Shown here one piece after another: positions 56,436 to 64,000 of a DNA stretch of 64,000 nucleotides. Location of the stretch: contig CM067314.1 of NCBI GenBank assembly GCA_034231615.1, positions 11,539,263 to 11,603,262 of the forward strand. Direction: 5' to 3'. The notes below the pieces were generated by a model. The model had not been told where the DNA came from and did no database searches. It worked only from the letters and a program-made list of their open reading frames with translations. Each line of letters opens with the position of its first letter. Positions within the stretch are counted from its first letter, which is position 1. Both the position numbers and the translations under genes were made by a program. The stretch comes from Meghimatium bilineatum. Taxonomy: Eukaryota; Mollusca; Gastropoda; Stylommatophora; Philomycidae.

Positions 56436-56449
56436 CTACAACAAATCTT

Positions 56450-56640
56450 TTATTTAAACCACAAACACCTCACTTTTACAATCTCGATCAACTACACACA
56501 AACACCTCACTTTTACAATCTTGATCAACTACACACAAACACCTCACTTTTACAATCTTGATCATATACACACAAACATCTGAATTTTACAATCTCGACC
56601 AACTACACACAAACACCTCACTTTTACAATCTACAACAAC
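56450..56640. repeat. About 40-bp array
   Basis: Five units of CACAAACACCTCACTTTTAC plus AATCTCGATCAACTACA. Confidence 0.9.
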
Positions 56641-57049
56641 ATTTTCTGAGTGTGTAAAAAGAACTCACTCAAATCCTCAGCAACGTCAAACATTTTTCCA
56701 GTGTCTACCTGTAAATTCAAATCATATTGCACACATCCGTTTTTTCCCACCTGTCCTGTTTTCTTTCCGAATTAGTGAAGATTCTGAAAACTTGTAAAAT
56801 GTATGCATTTCTATATCCTAAAATATGTTGTGACTTGGAAAAGCACTTGTTTACCCAGGTGCTAAACATGGTTTTACGTATGGCTTAAACTGCCTAGAGA
56901 TTGTTGTTTCTGGAAAATGGAATATGCATTAGAGAAGTAACACATAAATTTATATAAATTTTGCTATCAACACAAGGCAGTATACGTGACAATTTCATGG
57001 TAATTAAGACTTTCATCTGTAAAAATAGCTGTTTCCTAAATCTGAGTAA

Positions 57050-57175
57050 GAGGATTGACTTCACTATACTCGGTTTCCCATAGGTACTCCAAAGCTTCAC
57101 GCAATAATCAATCGATTCCATGAACTCTTGAACACAAGGCGAACAACTTAACCAGTACACTAGTGAGATCTCCGT
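57050..57175 (-). mobile_element. tRNA-type SINE T2, partial
   Basis: TTGACTTCACTATACTCGGT and CTTGAACACAAGGCGAACAA match 545-778. Confidence 0.65.
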
Positions 57176-57433
57176 CCTAAAGAATCAACCCTTCACTTAG
57201 ACATTCTTTACCAGGGAAGAATTATTTAAATGTAAAAACTCGTTGCTGCAGTAATAGATAAACAAGGAGCGGAATATGACACTTTGACAAAAGACAGCAA
57301 CTAGAAAAAGGTGAGAATATTGTAAACATTTATCTGTTCACGATTTGTTTACCTGTGTTCTCAACTGAACTTTTTTATTCTCAATTTTCTTACGATATGT
57401 ATGTTAGATTATATTACTACCATGCTGATAGCC

Positions 57434-57928
57434 GGGAGCAAATAATAGCAAAGCTGTTTACTTTCCATGCATGTGGTAAGATGCAAATAAGATGGTTTTG
57501 GGGTTGAATTGGCTGTCCCAGCTCATGAAGCGTTCAAGTGATCTAAAAGGTATGCTGAAATCGGATGTGTTAAGCTGAAAGGCGCAAAATTCGCAGTTAA
57601 TCAGTAAAGCTTGACACAGCTTATTTCATTCTGCAGAATATATCCGACCAATCTGATGGAGTTGAGGAATGGCAGAATACATCCTACTAATCTGCATGAC
57701 TTGAGGAACGGCAGAATACATCCGACCAATCTGATGGAGTTGAGGAACGGCAGAATACATCTTATCAATCTGATGGAGTTGAGGAACGGCAGAATACATC
57801 CTACCAATCTGATGGAGTTGAGGAACGGCAGAATACATCCTACCAATCTGCATGACTTGAGGAACGGCAGAATACATCCTACCAATCTGAAGGAGTTTAA
57901 AACAAACGCAGCAGAAGAAGTATTGTAA
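57434..57928 (+). mobile_element. Family B copy with a 39-bp array before its tail
   Basis: The 5' and middle parts are worn family B (GGGAGCAAATAATAGC, AAAGGCGCAAAATTCGCAG). The 3' segment CAGAATACATCCTACCAATC plus TGATGGAGTTGAGGAACGG is repeated seven times (about 57630-57900). AACAAACGCAGCAGAAGAAG follows. Other B copies carry the segment once. Confidence 0.88.
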
Positions 57929-58389
57929 ATATTTATCAGATCAAATTCTGTGTACCTGTATTCTAAACTAACATTTCATTCTTAATCTTCTTACGATTTC
58001 TTTGTTCACACTGCTAATTTGTACTTATTTCTATGTTCACACCACTAATTTGTACCAGCAATAAACAAAGACTTCAATGTAGCTCTTTTTTCAAAATTAT
58101 TCTTTTAAAATTGTGAACGTAATTAAAATCTGAATTGGCATAAGCATTATGTTTTGCCTTAGATGCGCATCAAAACGACTTTCTTCATTGATTCGTTGGT
58201 CAAGCATTGCTGGCATAACAGACAAAAAAGTGACCTTTGATTGCGGACAGCGGGTATAAACCAAAGTTTAAGTATTCCTCTTCATACTGACGAACTAATT
58301 TTTTTGCTTGCCCTAAACATTTACTGTGCGACGGAAAGTAATAAATATAAGATAAATAAAAAACTAAACATAAACTATGTAATAATGAT

Positions 58390-58665
58390 GTTCTTCTTCT
58401 TCTTTCCATCCTCTTTTGCCCTTTAAGGGTGTCGAGGGAAATACAATGTTCCTGTTCTAGCTTTTCTGGCGGCTTCAGATAATGTTATTTAGTGTTCGTG
58501 TAATGTCTCTTTGATGTTGTCGATCCAGCGTACTCTAGGTCTACCCTTGACTCTTCTTTCTGCTTCTCCTCTCTTCGTATATGCTCTATAAACTAATGTA
58601 TCACACGGCATTCTTTCCAGATGACCAAACTATTGTATCTGTAGGTTTTGTATGTATTGTAGAAT
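58390..58665 (-). pseudogene. LINE C-terminal fragment
   Basis: Minus-strand frames read VYRAYTKRGEAERRVKGRPR-like text and VRWIDNIKETL-like text, with frameshifts. (GAA)-like sequence lies at the left end. Confidence 0.55.
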
Positions 58666-58750
58666 TGATATAACATCGACTAATAATGTTAATTTCATTT
58701 AATTTTTATATATGAAAATTAATTATTAGTATTTTGTGAATGAATAAATC

Positions 58751-58908
58751 CCACCGAAGACGGATGTGTCGGGCCATTGGCGCAAATAAAACGGTGACAC
58801 AACGCATTTCCATTCTCTGGACTACATCCTTCTGGAAATCTAGTAGGACCATTGTCCTGCTGAAAGACATATCCAATGGGAGGTTGAGACTGAACGCTGA
58901 AGAAGAAG
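58751..58908 (+). mobile_element. SINE-like family A copy with duplication
   Basis: Flanks AATGAATAAATC (58739-58750) and AATGAATAATTC (58909-58920), 12 bp with one mismatch. Confidence 0.88.
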
Positions 58909-58924
58909 AATGAATAATTCACAA

Positions 58925-59180
58925 AATTAATTCTGCTTCTTATTCTTCTGCTCGTCCGAAGTGTAACATGCCTACACAGCACACAGCAAGTCCGGTTTTC
59001 TTAATGAATGCTGCTGTATTTGAAAGCTCCTCAGTGCTCCCATACACATTTCTGTGGATAACCGTCTCTGTGGATCAGTGTTCCTCCCTTAGCTGGTTTA
59101 ATGTAAGGAACTCTTTGCTGGATATGTTCAGCGGTCTCTGCTCGCTGTTCACACGGACACAGAGGTGATGGAACCAGTCT
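58925..59180 (-). mobile_element. RNase H LINE (family G) 3' end, minus strand
   Basis: Reverse complement of the end of the element at 21419-22029: GAACATATCC-type text, CAGAGA(C/T)GG, CACTGAGGAGCTTTCAAATA and GCTGTGTAGGCATGTTACAC with a worn (GAA)n. It lies beside a family A copy. Confidence 0.8.
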
Positions 59181-59204
59181 TAGTCTATTTAAGAGGATGT
59201 TTAG

Positions 59205-59335
59205 TAACAATAAAGTATTTATTATTTACTATTAGGTAAAAAAAAACAATCATTGCAAGAATTAACAGCAAAGTTGGAAAAAGTTACCAGCAAGTACGAC
59301 CCTGACGGGTTACGGGTTTATGGATTGATTGATTT
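59205..59335 (+). mobile_element. LINE family D 3' end
   Basis: GTACGACCCTGACGGGTTAC then GGTTTATGGATTGATTGATT, as at 42019-42065. Confidence 0.7.
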
Positions 59336-59407
59336 ATTAGGTAAAGATGCTGATATCTTGTTTATTGTTGTTTTTGCCACGTGTAATTTATTATAAACAA
59401 AGTCACC

Positions 59408-59683
59408 CTTGTGTTGCCGGGGCCCGAAAGGGGAGCAAGGAATAGCAATACTGTTTACCTTCCACGCATGTCGTAAAAGGCGACTAAGGAGGTTATGGGA
59501 TGGAGTTGGCTGTCCCATACTATATAGGGCCAGTGACCCAAAGCCATGCTGAAGTCGGATGTGTCAAGCCGAAAGGCGCAGATATCGCAGCAATTCTGTA
59601 AACCATGATACAACGCATTCCATTCTCCAGACTGCATCCTGCTACTCTGCGGGAGTTTGAGAACGAACGCAGAAGAAGAAGAA
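59408..59683 (+). mobile_element. SINE-like family B copy
   Basis: Full length; GTGTTGCCGGGGCCCGAAAG to GAACGAACGCAGAAGAAG. Confidence 0.88.
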
Positions 59684-59814
59684 GACAGTTACGGAGATGA
59701 CAGTCCTTGTCAACTGCCCTAGACAATTGGCTATCTCTGACGGTGGGTCACACATTCGGTGCCATTGATCAACGATCGCCCATTTCAAACTGGACAGCCA
59801 CCAGCCAATAAGGT

Positions 59815-60118
59815 GTTGAACCGCCACAGCATGTAACCGCCACATCATGTAACCGCCACATCATGTAACCGCCACATCATGTAACCGTAGCATGTTTGCT
59901 TCAATGGGTGCTTGGAGCTTGAACAAAATTCAGCGGTTTTCAAATGTGTGAAAGAAACCTCTGGAGACACTTCATTCAAAAAATAATTGTACACAGGAGA
60001 TAACAGCTTCATCGCTAGAAATTCCTGGAGATGGAAGCAAACAAAGAAATAATTTAAGATTACACATCATGTAACCGCCACATCATGTAACCGCCACATC
60101 GTGTAACCGTAACATATT
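59815..60118. repeat. 16-bp array split by a short unique segment
   Basis: CGCCACATCATGTAAC at 59820-59890 and 60060-60110. Both blocks are followed by CGTA(G/A)CAT(G/A)TTTGCTTCA, so the whole block is duplicated. Confidence 0.85.
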
Positions 60119-60559
60119 TGCTTCAGGAAATAAAATAATGCGATATCCTTGTCATAAGCATTGATAAGGAATCAAGGAAACATGATGCCTGTGTCGTATT
60201 GCATGGAGGGAAAAATCACTAAGGGCGTAAAGACAAAAGAGAGATTAATAACAGTTTACTCAAGGGCCGCACGTATAAGATTATACACTGCAACAAACAT
60301 GGTACAACCGGGCCTGTGTTTCCTCGTACATATTGTGGAAGACTCGCAGAGACCCGGATTGGTCTTGTGAGTTACATCCACCATATCCATGGATTATAGA
60401 TTACATTTCCTACATCACAACCATAATACTATTATCTGGAATGACGTCATCTGCCTACTACGTAAGAGGTGTGTTGTACGTCATCGAGTTCATGGAAGGT
60501 TAATTATATGTCTTATTGCGCAACAATAATACTATAGTCTGGAATGACCGAAAAATGAC

Positions 60560-60760
60560 TAGAAATAAAAGGTGTAGGCTCCAGTAACTGATATTAAATC
60601 AAAGGACGGGAACAATAGTAACTTTAAAAAATACAACGCATGTACAGTGACATATAACGTTTCAAACAAAACGTTTTTATCAGAAATAGAACGTATATTT
60701 AAGACTAGGATTACAACATTATAATCATGCAGCATTATTGATTGTTTGATCAAAGATGGC
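60560..60760 (-). mobile_element. Penelope-like element tail fragment
   Basis: Contains the terminal motif at 60657-60682 (minus: CTGATAAAAACG ... TGTTTGAAACG) and T-rich flanks. No protein frame. Confidence 0.65.
60657..60682 (-). ncRNA. Hammerhead-like Penelope motif
   Basis: AAACG and TGTTT can pair around TTT between a CTGATA box and GAAAC. Confidence 0.45.
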
Positions 60761-60764
60761 CACC

Positions 60765-61020
60765 ATTAATAGCATCAAAGGTAGCTTGCAGTAATACCAC
60801 CAAAGGTGGTCATCATTAATACCACCAAAGGTGGTCATCATTAATACCACCAAAGGTGGTCATCATTAATACCACCAAAGGTGGTCATTATTAATACCAA
60901 CAAAGGTGGCCAACATTGATACCAACTAGGTGGTCATTATTAATACCAACAAAGGTGGCCAACATTGATATCAACTAGGTGGTCATTATTAATACCAACA
61001 AAGGTGGCCAACATTAATAC
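60765..61020. repeat. About 28-bp palindromic minisatellite
   Basis: Units of ACCACCAAAGGTGGTCATCA plus TTAATACC. ACCACC/GGTGGT in each unit is self-complementary. Confidence 0.93.
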
Positions 61021-61117
61021 CATTAATTTTGTTCTTAGAAATATCAGGTTTATTACTACGATTTAATTGTAGTTTTACTGTATATAAGCTGTGTGTTCTT
61101 GCCTATAAATGATATCA

Positions 61118-62795
61118 CCAGTGTGATAACCAGGGCCTGGACGTCTAGTTCAGCCAGTGTGATAACCAGGGCCCGGACCTCTAGTTAAGCCAGTGTGATA
61201 ACCAGGGCCTGGACGTCTAGTTCAGCCAGTGTGATAACCAGGTCCTGGACTTCTAGTTCAGCCAGTGTAATAACCAGGACCTGGACTTCTAGTTCAGCCA
61301 GTGTGGTAACCAGGGCCTGGACTTCTAGTTCATCCAGTGTGGTAACCAGGGCCTGGACTTCTAGTTCAGCCAGTGTGATAACCAGGGCCTGGACGTCTAG
61401 TTCAGCCAGTGTGGTAACCAGGGCCCGGACTTCTAGTTCAGCCAGTGTGATAACCAGGGCCTGGACGTCTAGTTCAGCCAGTGTGGTAACCAGGGCCCGG
61501 ACTTCTAGTTTAGCCAGTGTGGTAACCAGGGCCTGGACTTCTAGTTCAGCCAGTGTGGTAACCAGGGCCTGGACTTCTAGTTCAGCCAGTGTGATAACCA
61601 GGGCCCGGACGTCTAGTTCAGCCAGTGTGATAACCAGGGCCCGGACGTCTAGTTCAGCCAGTGTGGTAACCAGGGCCCGGACTTCTAGTTCAGTCAGTGT
61701 GATAACCAGGGCCTGGACTTCTAGTTCAGCCAGTGTGGTAACCAGGGCCTGGACTTCTAGTTTAGCCAGTGTGATAACCAGGGCCTGGTCTTCTAGTTCA
61801 GCCAGTGTGATATGCCCAGGGCATGGACGTCTAGATCAGCAAGTGTGGTAACCAGGGCCCGGACTTCTAGTTCAGCCAGTGTGATAACCAGGGCCTGGAC
61901 GTCTAGTTCAGCCAGTGTGGTAACCAGGGCCCGGACTTCTAGTTTAGCCAGTGTGGTAACCAGGGCCTGGACTTCTAGTTCAGCCAGTGTGGTAACCAGG
62001 GCCTGGACTTCTAGTTTAGCCAGTGTAGTAACCAGGGCCTGGACTTCTAGTTCAGCCAGTGTGGTAACCAGGGCCTGGACTTCTTGTTCAGCCAGTGTGG
62101 TAACCAGGACCTGGACTTCTAGTTTAGCCAGTGTAGTAACCAGGTCCCGGACTTCTAGTTCAGCCAGTGTGATAACCAGGGCCTGGACTTCTAGTTCAGC
62201 CAGTGTGGTAACCAGGGCCTGGACTTCTAGTTTAGCCAGTGTGATAACCAGGGCCTGGTCTTCTAGTTCAGCCAGTGTGATATGCCCAGGGCATGGACGT
62301 CTAGATCAGCAAGTGTGGTAACCAGGGCCCGGACTTCTAGTTCAGCCAGTGTGATAACCAGGGCCTGGACGTCTAGTTCAGCCAGTGTGGTAACCAGGGC
62401 CCGGACTTCTAGTTTAGCCAGTGTGGTAACCAGGGCCTGGACTTCTAGTTCAGCCAGTGTGGTAACCAGGGCCTGGACTTCTAGTTTAGCCAGTGTAGTA
62501 ACCAGGGCCTGGACTTCTAGTTCAGCCAGTGTGGTAACCAGGGCCTGGACTTCTTGTTCAGCCAGTGTGGTAACCAGGACCTGGACTTCTAGTTTAGCCA
62601 GTGTAGTAACCAGGTCCCGGACTTCTAGTTCAGCCAGTGTGGTAACCAGGGCCTGGACTTCTAGTTCAGCCAGTGTGGTAACCAAGGCCTGGACTTCTAG
62701 TTTAGCCAGTGTAGTAACCAGGGCCTGGACTTCTAGTTTAGCCAGTGTAGTAACCAGGGCCTGGACTTCTAGTTTAGCCAGTGTAGTATGGGTGT
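61118..62795. repeat. 36-bp minisatellite, about 46 units, with a 470-bp higher-order duplication
   Basis: The unit is GCCAGTGTGGTAACCAGGGC plus CTGGACTTCTAGTTCA. A marked variant with ATATGCCCAGGGCATGGACG is present at 61810 and again at 62280. The 470 bp that follows each is nearly the same, unit variant by unit variant. The 12-codon periodic frames on both strands are products of the array. Confidence 0.96.
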
Positions 62796-62977
62796 AAGAT
62801 GGTAAAGTACTCTTAAATACGACACTACAGAAGCATCGCTGATAGCACGCTAGCAGGCACATCCTCATAACCATCATAGTCATCGTCGGCACCGCGGCAG
62901 CCGAATATATCTTCAACATAGTCGTTGTCATCATAATCCTCCTCTTCAGCATCATCATGTTCATCATCAGAATTATC

Positions 62978-63048
62978 CTTGGTATAGTGATTAAGCCGCT
63001 CGTTTTGTGCTCAAGAGATTGCGGGTTTGAATCTGGCTCACGTACTTT
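62978..63048 (+). mobile_element. tRNA-like head of a T2-type SINE
   Basis: GGTATAGTGATTAAGCCGCT, then GCGGGTTTGAATCTGGCTCA. The layout is that of the T2 head at 700-775. No acceptor-stem pairing good enough for a working tRNA. Confidence 0.6.
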
Positions 63049-63170
63049 TTTTTATAACGCGGATATGTTTTTAGATCAATTGGTATTATCGCTTGAAACT
63101 ACGTGTCGCTTCGCTGAAAGTAGCGGAGTACATATGATGGTACAGTACAAGTAGACGCCATCACATGTTT

Positions 63171-63363
63171 AATTATTTCCCTTGTCTATGTTTGTAAATT
63201 TCATGTTCATCATTAAATAATTGAAATATGTATTTATTTAGGGTTGAGGTTAGTGTCAGTTATGTAAAACCCAAATATTCTAACCCTAACCCAAACTCTA
63301 AAATTAAATATTTAAATTATTAAGTGATGATCATGAAATTTACATAGACAAGGGAAATAACTA
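63171..63363. mobile_element. Foldback (palindromic) element
   Basis: TTATTTCCCTTGTCTATG at the left is the exact reverse of CATAGACAAGGGAAATAA at the right. The arms continue inward imperfectly for about 80 bp, with AGGGTTGAGGTTAG facing CTAACCCTAACCC near the centre. Confidence 0.75.
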
Positions 63364-63494
63364 TGCGGCCGTGCCTACTAGTACTGTATCCATATGAGAT
63401 AACCCAAACACAATGAAGTCAATCCGAATTGGCTTCCGGGTGCTCTTTTTATCAAAGGGATAACCTTGAAGAGTTGCTGCGGTGGCACTATTAA

Positions 63495-63630
63495 AAAAAC
63501 ATTATCACTTCACAGTTTCTCTGTTTTCAAACTTTTGAAACAACACGATCAATTCACAGTTTCTCTGTTTTCAAACTTTTGAAACAACACGATCACTTCA
63601 CAGTTTCTCTGTTTTCAAACTTTTGAATGA
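63495..63630. repeat. 44-bp array, three units
   Basis: CACTTCACAGTTTCTCTGTT plus TTCAAACTTTTGAAACAACACGAT-type sequence (shown in two parts here). Confidence 0.92.
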
Positions 63631-63778
63631 GTGTGGAGAATCGTAATCCTGACCAATACCATACTATGAATAGCCCATACTTTCATGTGTTTGTCTCATC
63701 CCCTACCCTCTCATCTGACAAACAACTAGTCAATGAGATAACATTCTGAGATTAAAAGAATAAACTAATATACATGCA

Positions 63779-63995
63779 TTTTGTAAGAGGCGACTAAGGT
63801 GGTTATGTGGTGGAGTTGGTTGTCCCATCACATTTAGGGTCAGTGACTCAAAGCCATGCTAAAGTTGGATGCGTTAGATCGAAAGGCCGTTATCGCAGCA
63901 ATGCTGTAAAATATGACACAACGCATTCCGGACTACACCCTGTTAGTCTGCAGGAGTTTGAGAATGAACAGAGAAGAAAAAGAAGAAGAAGAAAT
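63779..63995 (+). mobile_element. Family B copy, 5'-truncated
   Basis: TTTGTAAGAGGCGACTAAGG ... AAAGCCATGCTAAAG ... GAGTTTGAGAATGAACAGAG with (GAA)n at the window edge. Confidence 0.82.
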
Positions 63996-64000
63996 TAATA

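Noticed and set aside
61195-62967. Long 12-residue periodic frames on both strands (SSASVVTRAW; ALVTTLAELE)
   Set aside because: Unit of 36 bp keeps all frames open; no start context, splice sites or non-repeat domain.

Overview
This window is eukaryotic, from an animal genome. It has introns with GT/AG splice sites, tRNA-derived SINEs, several LINE families, Penelope-like elements with a GIY-YIG endonuclease, hAT remnants and very dense minisatellites. The repeat set and the EB/EGF-type multi-domain gene fit a mollusc, most probably a gastropod. That is an inference from style; nothing in the sequence fixes the species.

Only one host gene is well supported. It lies on the minus strand and I assembled it from four exons. 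A signal-peptide exon (37475-37400) is followed, after an intron of about 26.7 kb, by one very large exon (10655-8766) with 13 tandem six-cysteine EB/EGF-like domains. Two short exons follow (3539-3384 and 997-909), and the gene runs off the left edge. The splice phases agree at every junction (1-1, 1-1, 1-1, then phase 0), and the domain pattern continues across each junction. The product would be a secreted, disulfide-rich protein of at least 737 residues.

The rest is repeats. 0-8.8 kb: 3' exons of the gene, SINEs, LINE tails and minisatellites. 8.1-8.8 kb: a 42-bp array made of copies of the exon/intron junction. 10.7-19.3 kb: LINE 3' fragments, SINEs and minisatellites. 19.3-23.2 kb: a dead hAT transposase gene with a Penelope element and two LINE fragments inside it and two arrays grown from its own codons. 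23.2-37.4 kb: minisatellites, SINEs, LINE tails and hAT MITEs. 37.5-64 kb: presumably upstream of the gene; LINE and SINE copies, an inverted Penelope pair and long arrays, ending in a 36-bp array of about 46 units.

Two themes stand out. First, a group of retroposons (SINE-like families A and B, and an RNase H LINE) share a (GAA)n tail and 10-12 bp target-site duplications, which suggests one mobilising LINE. Second, many minisatellites can be traced to a source: they are amplified pieces of transposons, often next to the 3' tail, or of the host gene's own splice junction. Most long open frames in the window are translated minisatellites rather than genes.
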